From a virus, in IMG/VR virus record IMGVR_UViG_3300031857_000002, positions 1 to 64,000 of that record: a DNA stretch of 64,000 nt, one strand, 5' to 3'. The notes beneath the pieces were generated by a model, which did no database searches, was not told where the DNA came from, and was given only the letters and a program-made list of their open reading frames with translations. How positions within the stretch are numbered: position 1 is the stretch's first letter; each line of letters starts with the position of its first letter. The position numbers were made by a program, and so were the translations under genes. Below are positions 42,002 through 50,581 of the stretch, one piece after another.

Positions 42002-43096
42002 TTACAGTCCAGCCAGACGCTTGAGGTCGATCACATTGCTGCGATCTTCTTGATCAACGTTTTGGGTAGGAACAGTCTTATCACCGGTAACTGAGGAAAC
42101 ATTTTCTGTGATCACTTTAGAAGCTTTCACAGAGCGGTCTTCCAACACTGCTGGTAGATACTTTTCAAAAGCATTTTTCAAACGTGAAGTTTGGACGCTT
42201 TCGAGCAAATTACGCATGACATCGCGCTTTTCCTTGTTCAAGGGAGAAAGCAACATTTCCATCGTGCTGTCACGCTCGTTGGATTCTTTGATCATACGCA
42301 GTTCGCGTTCTTTACTCTCCACAACGACTTTCGCCTTTTGTGTGAGTTTGATGGCTTCCGCCAATTGCTGGTCCTTGCGGGACAATGCAGAGTATAACTT
42401 GCGTACTTCGGCTTTCTCATTCAAGTGAGTAGCACCAAATTCGCTTGCATACGCTTCAAAGATACGACGACCAAAATTGTTCTCACGAGCAACTTTAATG
42501 TCTTCTTGCAATTGTGTAAGTTCAGCCTTCAAGTGACGGCTAACAGCTTGACTCATTTTGTCTGCACTTTCTTTTACGAAACGTGCTTTTAATCCTTCGA
42601 GCTTGGAACGAGCTTCACGAACGAGGCGGACTTTTGTTTCCACTACGTCACGTTTGTCTGCAGCAAACTCTTGGATCTCACGAGCCAACGCATGCACCAT
42701 GAAGTTTTCTAGCTTGGCTAGACCTTCGGTGTGCATTTTACGATCTTTACGCAATTCGCCAATTTCTTCTGCAAGTTTACTAACCAAGAAGCCGTTAAAC
42801 TTCGTTGCTGATTCGTTCATCTTGCGTTGGAAACGGACGCGATCTTCAGCCAATGCTTGCTTTTCAGCAGCCACGGCTTGAATCTCTGCGGCGAGACCTT
42901 CTGTTACCATTTTGTCAAGGGCTTCCACCATTACTGACTTGTCGTGCTCGTAGCGTTGTGCAAACTCTTCTCTGAGTTCTACACGAGCCTGTTCACGAGC
43001 TTCATTTAGCTTGGTTTCCCAAGCTTCATTAATCTCCATGCGAGTTTCCTCGGTGATCAGGTCACTATCTAGCAATGGTTTGATAGCATCTAACAT
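42002..43096 (-). CDS. gp22: Prohead scaffold protein (gp22)
   Basis: A 364-residue, almost fully helical protein with heptad-type coiled coil from about 20 to 290 (QARVELREEFAQRYEHDKS; AEEIGELRKDRKMHTEGLA). It shows a scaffold-type C-terminal region (RDVMRNLLESVQTSRLKNAF, EKYLPAVLED). The position between gp21 and gp23 is as in T4. The scaffold core guides capsid assembly and is degraded by gp21. It is longer than T4 gp22 (about 269). An AAGGAGA ribosome-binding site precedes the ATG. Confidence 0.9.
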   Translation of the reverse strand: MLDAIKPLLDSDLITEETRMEINEAWETKLNEAREQARVELREEFAQRYEHDKSVMVEALDKMVTEGLAAEIQAVAAEKQALAEDRVRFQRKMNESATKFNGFLVSKLAEEIGELRKDRKMHTEGLAKLENFMVHALAREIQEFAADKRDVVETKVRLVREARSKLEGLKARFVKESADKMSQAVSRHLKAELTQLQEDIKVARENNFGRRIFEAYASEFGATHLNEKAEVRKLYSALSRKDQQLAEAIKLTQKAKVVVESKERELRMIKESNERDSTMEMLLSPLNKEKRDVMRNLLESVQTSRLKNAFEKYLPAVLEDRSVKASKVITENVSSVTGDKTVPTQNVDQEDRSNVIDLKRLAGL

Positions 43097-43108
43097 GCCT
43101 GGTTCTCC

Positions 43109-43741
43109 TTATATTTTGAGATCTCTGATGAGCTTTTTGACTTCATCTTTGAGATATCTCTGCACTTTGTTGTTATGCCCAGATTCGCGAGCCACTTCAA
43201 GCAATCTATGTCCGTACTTCATGTTCATGAGTCCTTCGTAAATTGCTTTAGGATAAGCATTCGGAGCACTGGGTTGTGCAACCACATCTATAGTGACAAT
43301 TTCAAAGTCACTTACATGTCCTGTTCTGTCATCAACGTTGCCGCTTCCACGGCTTGATACACCTAGTCTAACACCAGATTGTAGCAACGTCTTGATCAAT
43401 TCTCCCATTGGAGTTGGCAAAATTTTAAGTTTGCCACATCCTGCGTCTCCATCCATCCACATGCCTTCAACGCTGTGGCACACACGATCCAAGTTAATCT
43501 TCAAATCATCTGGGTGATCCACTTCACCTAAAACGGAGTTACCTTCTTTAATCTGTTGATTAATAGTATTAACTGCCTTAGATATCTCGTGTAAAGGATA
43601 GACACGTTCATTTGCATTGCGCTTGTTGCCTTCAATACAAATGCCTTTAAGATAGAGATTCTTACCTCCGCTGATATCAGCTTCCTCCAACACCTGGATG
43701 TTGGCCTGATTAAAGGTAAGTTGTTCTCTTAGCGTTTTCAT
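43109..43741 (-). CDS. gp21: Prohead protease (gp21)
   Basis: A 210-residue serine protease of the T4 gp21 family. The catalytic His lies in GEVDHPDD (H76) and the Ser in LGVSSRGSGNV (S129/S130), followed by the conserved DFEIVTIDVVAQPSAPNAYP block. It cleaves scaffold, capsid and internal-protein leaders after Glu. VLEE near residues 17-20 may be a self-cleavage site. Gene order gp68-gp21-gp22-gp23 matches T4. Its presence supports the reading of the EFITE leaders at 0.3-4.2 kb as substrates. Confidence 0.95.
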   Translation of the reverse strand: MKTLREQLTFNQANIQVLEEADISGGKNLYLKGICIEGNKRNANERVYPLHEISKAVNTINQQIKEGNSVLGEVDHPDDLKINLDRVCHSVEGMWMDGDAGCGKLKILPTPMGELIKTLLQSGVRLGVSSRGSGNVDDRTGHVSDFEIVTIDVVAQPSAPNAYPKAIYEGLMNMKYGHRLLEVARESGHNNKVQRYLKDEVKKLIRDLKI

Positions 43742-43747
43742 TGCCGA

Positions 43748-44590
43748 TTAGCCTCTAGCTACTGGAGACTTTGTGTTAACACCTGATGCTTGGCCCAAAT
43801 GAGGCTTAGTAGCAGGCTTTTGATCTTTCATGCTGGCACCAGCTTTGTTCTGGAAGTCGCCAATGAGATCTTTTGTGTTGTTGCTGTAAGCAGAAGTGTC
43901 GTGCTTGCCACCCATTTCGCCACCAGCGTGTACAGGCTTAACTGTGTTGCCAACAGGACCTTTAGCGCCTGCATTGGCTGCAACTGGGCTCTTGGAATAA
44001 GCACCTTGCTCACCAGTTACTGGCTTTGGGGCTGCTTTTAAGCTCACGGCTTCCATCATGCCCATTTCTTCTGTGTCGTCCATTTCAAGAGCGTCACCGC
44101 CTTCATCAGGACCCATCATGTCGCCATTTCCGTCCATGTCACCCATGTCGTCGTTGCCGCCCATGAGGTCTTCAAACTCGGCCATTAACTGGTCTAGTTT
44201 GTCTTCTAAATTCATGATGTCGTCTTTGGTAGCTGGCTCATCGCTGTCGCCGCCGAACTCATCATTGTCCATTTCCATGTCTTTGGTAAGATCTTCGCCG
44301 TCTTCTTCTGCTTCGTCGTCAAACTCCGCATCGTCGCCTTCGGCTTCCATGTTCATGTCAGATTCTTCTTCCATTTCCACGTCGTCGATTAGATCATTAC
44401 TGGCGTCACCACCCATGTCCATCTCGTCTAATTCTTCGTCTGCGCCTTCTTCGATTTCTTCGGCTTCTTCAGCCATGATGTCTTCGTAGATCTGGCGGCT
44501 TTTTTCCACAACGATGTCGTGGAATAGTTCGCGAGCTTTTTGCTCGTCATCATTGATCACATATTCAATCAATTGTTCAAAACGGTTCAT
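43748..44590 (-). CDS. gp68: Acidic prohead core protein (gp68-like)
   Basis: A 280-residue protein. The helical N-terminus (LIEYVINDDEQKARELFHDI, about 7-26) fits core proteins of the gp67/gp68 type. A strongly acidic Asp/Glu/Met-rich middle (about 40-175) follows, then a basic/neutral C-terminal part containing SPVAANAG and TKSPVARG, which echo the SPV/SPM tails of the putative internal head proteins. It would be a prohead core component degraded on maturation. A TGTAAATA box 32 nt upstream and AGGAG support late expression. Confidence 0.8.
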   Translation of the reverse strand: MNRFEQLIEYVINDDEQKARELFHDIVVEKSRQIYEDIMAEEAEEIEEGADEELDEMDMGGDASNDLIDDVEMEEESDMNMEAEGDDAEFDDEAEEDGEDLTKDMEMDNDEFGGDSDEPATKDDIMNLEDKLDQLMAEFEDLMGGNDDMGDMDGNGDMMGPDEGGDALEMDDTEEMGMMEAVSLKAAPKPVTGEQGAYSKSPVAANAGAKGPVGNTVKPVHAGGEMGGKHDTSAYSNNTKDLIGDFQNKAGASMKDQKPATKPHLGQASGVNTKSPVARG

Positions 44591-44621
44591 ATGAAAAACT
44601 CCTATAGGTAAAGTGTGTTGT

Positions 44622-44629
44622 TATTTACA
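44622..44629 (-). promoter_or_regulatory. Late promoter variant (TGTAAATA)
   Basis: TGTAAATA on the minus strand, 31 nt before the gp68-like ATG with TATAGGAG in the leader. It is the closest visible late box for the gp68-gp21-gp22-gp23 unit; gp22 and gp23 have none of their own. Confidence 0.6.
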
Positions 44630-44681
44630 CACTAGATGAAATATAGGTGGTTTATGGGGGCAAAACGACAATAAATGCCGT

Positions 44682-44900
44682 TTACATTGGAGGGGCGGCT
44701 GGTGGTGAGTATTGTTGACGAACAAGTTTGAGTTTTTCTTTGTACTCATAGGCTCGTACATCATTCATCTTGCGCAGTTTGTTTAGCTGACGCAAGGTAA
44801 GGCGACTTTTACGCAGGTCGCCAATTTGAGGCTGGCTGTTGTCTTGTGCAACATCCTGATATGCTTCAGGTTCTTTATGCCAAAATTCTGTTAGTAACAT
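44682..44900 (-). CDS. Small head-assembly protein between portal and core genes
   Basis: A 72-residue protein starting MLLTEFWHKEPEAYQD, then a basic helical block (DLRKSRLTLRQLNKLRKMND, VRAYEYKEKLKLVRQQY) and a Pro-rich end (SPPAAPPM). T4-like phages often carry a small gene here. The LTEF start faintly recalls a capsid-targeting leader. It has no ribosome-binding site: TATAAATA lies 5 nt before the ATG. The function is unknown beyond a probable role in prohead assembly. Confidence 0.75.
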   Translation of the reverse strand: MLLTEFWHKEPEAYQDVAQDNSQPQIGDLRKSRLTLRQLNKLRKMNDVRAYEYKEKLKLVRQQYSPPAAPPM

Positions 44901-44905
44901 AGACG

Positions 44906-44913
44906 TATTTATA
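44906..44913 (-). promoter_or_regulatory. T4-type late promoter 5 nt from ATG (TATAAATA)
   Basis: A perfect TATAAATA on the minus strand followed by CGTCT and the ATG at 44900. It overlaps the portal gene's stop region. With T4 geometry transcription begins at the A of ATG, giving a leaderless mRNA. Confidence 0.75.
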
Positions 44914-46687
44914 CTGGAGGGGGTGCGGCACCACCAGGCATTCCGCCTGGAGCAGGAGGCACAGCGCCAGGCATTCCGCCCATACCGCCATCTGGTGTCA
45001 TCTGACCAATGTCTTCGCCTGTTTGAATGTCTGTTTCTAGTGCGCCAGGAGTAATCCCTACTGATCGTAGATCTTGTCCTGTGGTAGGTTTCATCTCTGG
45101 TGAGTCACGTTCTTCACGCCACATCTCTTCGTTCTTCTTGATTTCGTCTTCAGTCAGGCCCAAGAAGCGTTCTAGCATAAAGCGTTTTGACATGTATGGC
45201 AGTTGTTCCATGCTGGTAAATGCTTGAATACGTGTGTTATCCAGCTCACTTTGACGGTAACTTGCAAAGTTTTGAGGTGCATTAAACTTGATGTTAAACA
45301 GGCTAGAGTCTATGTTAAACCCGCGCCACTTCATGAACATCTTGAATTCGTCGTCTAGTTTTTGGCAGATCAACGCCTGTAAACGTTCGCAATACTGATT
45401 GAATCTGTACTCTTGTATGAGTGCTGTGCCTACTTTTCCGTCGTCAAATGTCTTGCCTGAGTCGTCTGGACCTGTGGGCAAATAGCTTGACGGCACACGC
45501 AGACCACGGGCCATTTTGTTGTTAAAGTACTTTAAATCGTCAATTTCGCCTAGGTTCTGTCCGCCTGGCAATGTGTCCACGCTGGATCCACGACCGTCTG
45601 CTGTTTGTGGAAAGAAGTAATCTTCGTTGATGCTAAGTGGGTTATAACTGGCATCCATCATGTTCTGTCCACCACCAGTAGTGGTAGGAATTCTACGTTG
45701 ATGCATTTCGTTTTTGATACGTTCCACAAACTGCATGGCCAAGTGGCTGGGCATGTTGCCCACGTCAATCTTGAAAATACGTCGTTCAGGAGCACGACTC
45801 ACACGATAGATAAGAATTGAGTCTTCCAGCAGTTCTTTCTGCTTGAACACTTTGTAGATGTTTTCCAAGATGCTTTTGCCAAACGGCCAAAACACATCAA
45901 GTCCTTCGTTCAGGCTCATGTGCACCACGTGTTTGGCATCCAAGCAAACTTCGTTCATGGCCTGCATGAAACGACTGTTGCCCACACCGCCACCTGTGCC
46001 GCCATTGGGCATGGTGTAGTTGGCAGCACCCGAGATTGTGCCTGTTACAGGATTGGTCATGTAGTCTGTAGTAGTCTTGGCCGCCACAGTCATGTTTTGA
46101 AAGTTGGGGTTGATGTCACGAATCACATACTGTTCAGGACGCTTGCCTTCTGATTCGTTCACAATCACACGAGCTACCTTGCTCATGTCCACCCACATCA
46201 TTTCAAATGTTTCTGGATCACGCACAAAGATCTGATCGCCATACTTGATGGTATTACGGAACAGTTTGAAGATACGCTGATCCAATTTGTTTAATTTTGT
46301 CCACTGTTGCAACTGTTTACGGATGATGTCAATCTCGTGATCAGTAGGAGTGTCTGAATACTTTACTTCAAACGGTGTGCCGTTTTGTTCGTTTAGCTGT
46401 GTGGAGAACTCAGCAATAATGTCCAAACATGCATTGATCTCTGAGTCCATGTCCATGTTTTCGTACTGATTATAACGTTCAATACGGTTGGGATGACCTG
46501 AGTAAACTTCTGGCAGTCGGCTGGCATAGTTGCGATAAACCATGTCTGCAGGATAGTTATCGGTGCCGTTGTTCTTGCCGTAGCCTGGAAAGCCGTCAGC
46601 ATAGCGTCCTGAAATTGGACCTAACTGACCAGTGGTGTCGGCCACTTTGAAATATTTTTTCCAGCCGGGGGATTGTTTTTCTGCCAT
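44909..46687 (-). CDS. gp20: Portal vertex protein (gp20)
   Basis: A 592-residue T4-type portal. Conserved blocks: SRLPEVYSGHPNRIERYNQY (about 53-72), MDMDSEINACLDIIAEFSTQ (about 75-94), FRNTIKYGDQIFVRDPETFE, HVVHMSLNEGLDVFWPFGKS, ILIYRVSRAPERRIFKIDVG and LPGGQNLGEIDDLKYFNNKM (about 378-397). The end is Gly/Pro/Met-rich. The portal dodecamer starts prohead assembly and is the DNA channel. The start has no good ribosome-binding site; a GGTAAATA box ends 7 nt upstream. Confidence 0.95.
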   Translation of the reverse strand: MAEKQSPGWKKYFKVADTTGQLGPISGRYADGFPGYGKNNGTDNYPADMVYRNYASRLPEVYSGHPNRIERYNQYENMDMDSEINACLDIIAEFSTQLNEQNGTPFEVKYSDTPTDHEIDIIRKQLQQWTKLNKLDQRIFKLFRNTIKYGDQIFVRDPETFEMMWVDMSKVARVIVNESEGKRPEQYVIRDINPNFQNMTVAAKTTTDYMTNPVTGTISGAANYTMPNGGTGGGVGNSRFMQAMNEVCLDAKHVVHMSLNEGLDVFWPFGKSILENIYKVFKQKELLEDSILIYRVSRAPERRIFKIDVGNMPSHLAMQFVERIKNEMHQRRIPTTTGGGQNMMDASYNPLSINEDYFFPQTADGRGSSVDTLPGGQNLGEIDDLKYFNNKMARGLRVPSSYLPTGPDDSGKTFDDGKVGTALIQEYRFNQYCERLQALICQKLDDEFKMFMKWRGFNIDSSLFNIKFNAPQNFASYRQSELDNTRIQAFTSMEQLPYMSKRFMLERFLGLTEDEIKKNEEMWREERDSPEMKPTTGQDLRSVGITPGALETDIQTGEDIGQMTPDGGMGGMPGAVPPAPGGMPGGAAPPPV

Positions 46688-46694
46688 AGTAAGT

Positions 46695-46702
46695 TATTTA
46701 CC
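46695..46702 (-). promoter_or_regulatory. Late promoter variant (GGTAAATA) next to portal start
   Basis: GGTAAATA on the minus strand, 7 nt before the portal ATG; no Shine-Dalgarno is seen in the leader that would remain. Confidence 0.5.
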
Positions 46703-46706
46703 GTGT

Positions 46707-49697
46707 TTACATGGAAGTTTGCAGTATTCTTTCCTGCACACTAACCGAGTTCTTTTGCTCTCTGATCATGTCTGACATTGCATTTATAAGCTGTTCTGTT
46801 TGCTCTCGCATGACGTTGACCAGTTCAGTCATTGCTCTGTTGTCTGATGATGCTACCGCAGTAACTTCACGCTCGGGTGCATCTTTCATGCTTTGCATCA
46901 TACCTTCAAACATCTTTTTCACGTCTGGCATTTCTAAATTGATAGGTATTGCCCCGTTGTCCAAAGGTATCATTGCCTCTGGGCCTTTTTCAGCCACCAT
47001 GGCAATTTGTGGAGTTGATGCAAGTCCGCCATCTGCATAGCCAGGAATCTGTGCATGAATATGTCCTGCTGTGGCTTTTGCACTGGGATTGTTGTACTCA
47101 TCAATGGCTACACTGGCACCCATGCTTTTGAGCCAGTTTGTGATTTCTTTGCCTTCTTCAACTGAAGGCTGTTTTGACAGTGCAAAGTCCATGGCACGAC
47201 CTGTGGTATGACTACTGCTAGGAGATTTTTCCTGATGGAACTTGTCGTTAAATCCAGAGAAATAAGCAAAATTAGGCATGTTGGCCTGTACTTGCTGTGC
47301 TAGTTCAATAATCTTGGGATCAATTTTACTGCCTTCGGCCTGCACATCGCCTGTCTTGAGCTTGAGCCCTATCTTGGTAAGATCGTTCTGCGATGCTATA
47401 CCTCCAGCAACACCTTGCCCTCCGCCCATGGCAGGCATGTTCCCTGCGGCAGGCATTTTCATCCCTGCACCTCCTGTCGCTCCACCAGTAGCAGATGATC
47501 CAGCGGCTGCTGTTTTTTGTTGCAAGATATCAATCTGTGACTTGAGATCCGGAGTTTCTAGATCCATCAACTGAGTTTTGAGATCCACATAACTCTTGTA
47601 TGCTATGCTGTATTTTTCAGCACGTTTTGTGTCTGCATCTGTAAGTCGTTCTAGTTTTACTGAATCTTTGGCTATTTCATCAAAGGCATCATCCATTTCT
47701 CTAGACCCTGTGGTCATGGACTTGGATACTACTGACAGTGTTGACATCAATGACTTTACTGTGTCTGCAGCCGACGGACCTGTTAAGGATGGTTGTTTTC
47801 CAAGCACTGACTCTGATGGGCTTGTTAAAGATTTTTGTTTACCGAGCACTGATTGTGCTGTGCCTGTTTTGGTCCCGTTGTCTAATTCAGACATTGGTAT
47901 CACAGCTTCTTCTCCATGAAGCATGGCCAGATACCCCGAAGTTGGCCCTTTAAGAATACCTCCATCAGCGGCTTTTGGTAATCCTGACATCTCGCCAAGA
48001 CCCTTTCCAAGTTCTTTACCTGCAGTGCCTCCTGCCCAGACACCAAGTGCTGATCCAATCAATCCACCTACCACTGCACCAACTGCATTGCCAATAATTG
48101 GAACTGCTGTGCCTAATGCGGCACCTACGGCTGCTCCTTTAAGGCCACCAGCAACTCCAAGGCCGATTGCACCAGCTCCTTCTCCAAGATTTTCTGCTGT
48201 GCTAGCAGTGACTTTCTTACCACCTGGAGTCAGTTCATTTAACATGTTGGCAGCGTTTTTAGTAGCAGTTGCTAGTGTTATCATAGCATCTTGTGCTGGA
48301 CCAATACCTTTCTCGATAAATGCTTCCATGGCCTTGTTGGCATCAATCTGAGCTTTAATTAACTGTGCTTGCTTGGCCAGCAACGGATCAACTCCGCCTT
48401 CAAGTATTTTTTGTTGATCTGCTTTGATCTTGGCCATGTTGACCGTGATATCACCTTGTGCCAACTGTGCTAATTTTAGTTGCTCGTTGATAGGACCAAA
48501 ACTTTCATTGTATGCACCAAACTGTCCCAGTACCACACCTACGCTGTCTGCAGTCTTGCCCATAGCTGTACCAGTTATGGTCACCGCATCAGTATAACTC
48601 ATTTGACCCGCAATAACTTTTTGCGTGGTCTCTAGCATGGCTCCGTTACTGGCCAAGTTGGCTGCTTGTGCATCAGCATTGCTTAGGTTACCTGTAACTG
48701 ATGCTTGGAAAGCGGCTGCCATCTTGGGTCCAGCCGCTTCGTAAATTGCGTTCATTTTCATCAGTTCTTCGGCTGCTTTTTTACCTTCGGGGCCTTGCAA
48801 TTGCAGTTCACGAATCTTGGCAGCAAACTGTTCACCTTGTAACGCACGCTCACGTTGATCTTCCATTTCCTTGCGTGTCTGACCAGTGAGCTTGGTCAAT
48901 GCATCTTGTTCAACTAGATACTTTTTAGCACCGTCAGCAAGTTCAGCATTGGTTTTACCTTGAGCATTGCCCAGGCGTGTCTGTATCTTTAGATAACCTA
49001 ACATGCCGTCAGACACGTCAGCCATGCTCATGCCCATTTTTAAGAAGTCTTCTCTACTGCCTTCAAGAGCTTGACCCATGTCGCCAAGACGTTGTCGTCC
49101 TTCATACACTGATCCAGAAAACAATGCTAGATCTTTGCTGTTGGCTGCAATTTGCCCCACAAACACATCTAGTTCACCTACACTGAGTCCCAGCTGATCA
49201 CTGGCTTTTTTGACTCCTGTCATGCCATCGCTAGCGGCTCCTCCAGCCTTGCTCAATCCTGAATATGTTTTGTATAACTGGTCTGCCATGGTGTTGGCAG
49301 CTTTGGTATAGGCTGCAAACGCACCTACTGCGGCTGTGACTCCTGCAATCAACAAGCCAACTACTTTGCCAAATGGATTCATTAGAGCTAGTGCCACTGC
49401 GGCTGCTGTTGCTGCCTGGGCCATGCTGTCAATGCTTTCGTTGAATGCGGTTGCACCTTTTTTGCCTTCCAACATGGCCTTGCCCGATGCCATTGCTGCC
49501 GCAGCCACATAACTGGCTGCCTCCCCAAATTTTTCTGCACCTTTGGTAGCATTGTTAATGCCGTATTTGGCTTTGACTTGAGCGTCGTGCATGTCTTCCG
49601 AAGTTAGTTTGGTTAGTTTGCCAAACTGAGCCATATCGTAATTTACTTGTTCTAGTATTCGAGCAAGTTCTTCCATCTGTGCATTTGTGTCGGCCAT
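46707..49697 (-). CDS. Tail tape measure protein with M15-like peptidase domain
   Basis: A 996-residue protein. The N-terminal ~480 residues are helical with hydrophobic segments (AAAVALALMNPFGKVVGLLI, AGVTAAVGAFAAY, about 95-128). Two Gly/Ala-rich membrane-like stretches follow (about 500-570). The motif ADGGILKGP...LHGEEAVIP and its partner ADGGLASTP...GPEAMIPLDNG, typical tape-measure ends, flank a Zn-peptidase-like domain with SSHTTGRAMDF (about 828-838) and GHIHAQ (about 879), the HxxxxxxD / HxH pattern of M15 D-Ala-D-Ala peptidases. It would set tail length and may cut peptidoglycan during injection. A late box lies upstream. Confidence 0.88.
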   Translation of the reverse strand: MADTNAQMEELARILEQVNYDMAQFGKLTKLTSEDMHDAQVKAKYGINNATKGAEKFGEAASYVAAAAMASGKAMLEGKKGATAFNESIDSMAQAATAAAVALALMNPFGKVVGLLIAGVTAAVGAFAAYTKAANTMADQLYKTYSGLSKAGGAASDGMTGVKKASDQLGLSVGELDVFVGQIAANSKDLALFSGSVYEGRQRLGDMGQALEGSREDFLKMGMSMADVSDGMLGYLKIQTRLGNAQGKTNAELADGAKKYLVEQDALTKLTGQTRKEMEDQRERALQGEQFAAKIRELQLQGPEGKKAAEELMKMNAIYEAAGPKMAAAFQASVTGNLSNADAQAANLASNGAMLETTQKVIAGQMSYTDAVTITGTAMGKTADSVGVVLGQFGAYNESFGPINEQLKLAQLAQGDITVNMAKIKADQQKILEGGVDPLLAKQAQLIKAQIDANKAMEAFIEKGIGPAQDAMITLATATKNAANMLNELTPGGKKVTASTAENLGEGAGAIGLGVAGGLKGAAVGAALGTAVPIIGNAVGAVVGGLIGSALGVWAGGTAGKELGKGLGEMSGLPKAADGGILKGPTSGYLAMLHGEEAVIPMSELDNGTKTGTAQSVLGKQKSLTSPSESVLGKQPSLTGPSAADTVKSLMSTLSVVSKSMTTGSREMDDAFDEIAKDSVKLERLTDADTKRAEKYSIAYKSYVDLKTQLMDLETPDLKSQIDILQQKTAAAGSSATGGATGGAGMKMPAAGNMPAMGGGQGVAGGIASQNDLTKIGLKLKTGDVQAEGSKIDPKIIELAQQVQANMPNFAYFSGFNDKFHQEKSPSSSHTTGRAMDFALSKQPSVEEGKEITNWLKSMGASVAIDEYNNPSAKATAGHIHAQIPGYADGGLASTPQIAMVAEKGPEAMIPLDNGAIPINLEMPDVKKMFEGMMQSMKDAPEREVTAVASSDNRAMTELVNVMREQTEQLINAMSDMIREQKNSVSVQERILQTSM

Positions 49698-49708
49698 GGT
49701 GTATTACC

Positions 49709-49716
49709 TATAAGTA
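49709..49716 (+). promoter_or_regulatory. Possible late promoter (TATAAGTA) for gp26-like gene
   Basis: TATAAGTA on the plus strand differs by one base from TATAAATA and lies 22 nt before the ATG at 49739; TAGGTG serves as ribosome-binding site. It would be divergent from the tape-measure promoter. Confidence 0.4.
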
Positions 49717-49722
49717 GAAGTA

Positions 49723-49730
49723 TATTTATA
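49723..49730 (-). promoter_or_regulatory. T4-type late promoter for tape measure gene (TATAAATA)
   Basis: A perfect TATAAATA on the minus strand, 25 nt before the tape-measure ATG, with TAGGTAA as the ribosome-binding site. Confidence 0.78.
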
Positions 49731-49738
49731 GGTGCAAA

Positions 49739-50581
49739 ATGACCCAAACTGCTAACCCGCTGAGACATTTTTTTAGACAACCAGCAATCTATCTTCGCTT
49801 GCCGTCAGATGGCAACTTCTGGCCCGAAGGCGATATTGCAATGACACAAAATCGCGAACTGCCGGTGTTGCCCATGACTGCCATAGACGAAATTACCTAT
49901 CGCACACCTGATGCCCTGTTCAACGGACAAGCTGTGATTTCAGTGATTCAAAGCTGTATTCCCAACATTAAAAATGCATGGTCAGCGCCCGGGCTTGACG
50001 TCAATGCTATTTTGATTGCTATCCGTATTGCCAGTTATGGGCACAACATGGGCATCAGTACTACTTGTCCAAAATGTCAAACCGAAGAACAGTACGAAAT
50101 TGATCTTCGCAACATGTTGGATCAGATTGCGTCACCTGACTACACCCAGACTATCACACACGGTGATTTGGAAATTGCGTTTCAGCCAGTGTCGTACAAG
50201 AATCAAAACGACACCAATCAAATGCAGTTTGAAGAACAGCGCATGATTCGTGCTATTCCTGGATCAGACTTGCCTGACGAAGAAAAGATACAAAAGCTCA
50301 ATGCTGCCTTGAAGCGTATTACTGAGCTCACAGTAGATGCCATGCAGTTCAGCATTGCCAGCATTAGAACTCCACAAGCCCTGGTCACTGAATCTCAGTT
50401 TATTCAAGAGTTTTTAAACAACTGCGATCGTAACTTGTTCAGCAAAATACGTGATCGTGTGATTGAGCTCAGAGTTGCTAGTGACTTGAAACCTATCAAG
50501 ATCACATGTACCAATTGTAGCAATGAATACGAACAATCAATGAATCTGGATCAAGCAAGTTTTTTCGAAACCGCCTCCTGA
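49739..50581 (+). CDS. gp26: Baseplate hub/tail-assembly protein (gp26-like), zero-frame product
   Basis: A 280-residue protein related to T4 baseplate-hub proteins. It opens with RQPAIYLRLPSDGNFWPEGD, then LPVLPMTAIDEITYRTPDAL, and has two zinc pairs: CPKCQTEEQYEIDL (about 109-122) and CTNCSNEYEQSMNLD (about 258-272), as in the T4 gp26 family. Just before its stop the mRNA carries T-TTT-TTC, a canonical -1 slippery site, and the -1 frame is open into the next ORF. The layout resembles tail-assembly chaperone pairs, and the tape-measure gene is adjacent (divergent). Both a hub protein and a tape-measure chaperone are possible. Confidence 0.75.
   Translation: MTQTANPLRHFFRQPAIYLRLPSDGNFWPEGDIAMTQNRELPVLPMTAIDEITYRTPDALFNGQAVISVIQSCIPNIKNAWSAPGLDVNAILIAIRIASYGHNMGISTTCPKCQTEEQYEIDLRNMLDQIASPDYTQTITHGDLEIAFQPVSYKNQNDTNQMQFEEQRMIRAIPGSDLPDEEKIQKLNAALKRITELTVDAMQFSIASIRTPQALVTESQFIQEFLNNCDRNLFSKIRDRVIELRVASDLKPIKITCTNCSNEYEQSMNLDQASFFETAS
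50560..50566 (+). other. Programmed -1 frameshift site (T TTT TTC)
   Basis: In the gp26-like frame the codons AGT TTT TTC contain the X-XXY-YYZ heptamer T-TTT-TTC. Slipping back one base continues as CGA AAC CGC and stays open for 14 codons up to, and in frame with, the ATG at 50608. A 7-bp hairpin (AGCAGAA / TTCTGCT, 50589-50607) lies 22 nt downstream. The predicted fusion is about 352 residues. Confidence 0.75.
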
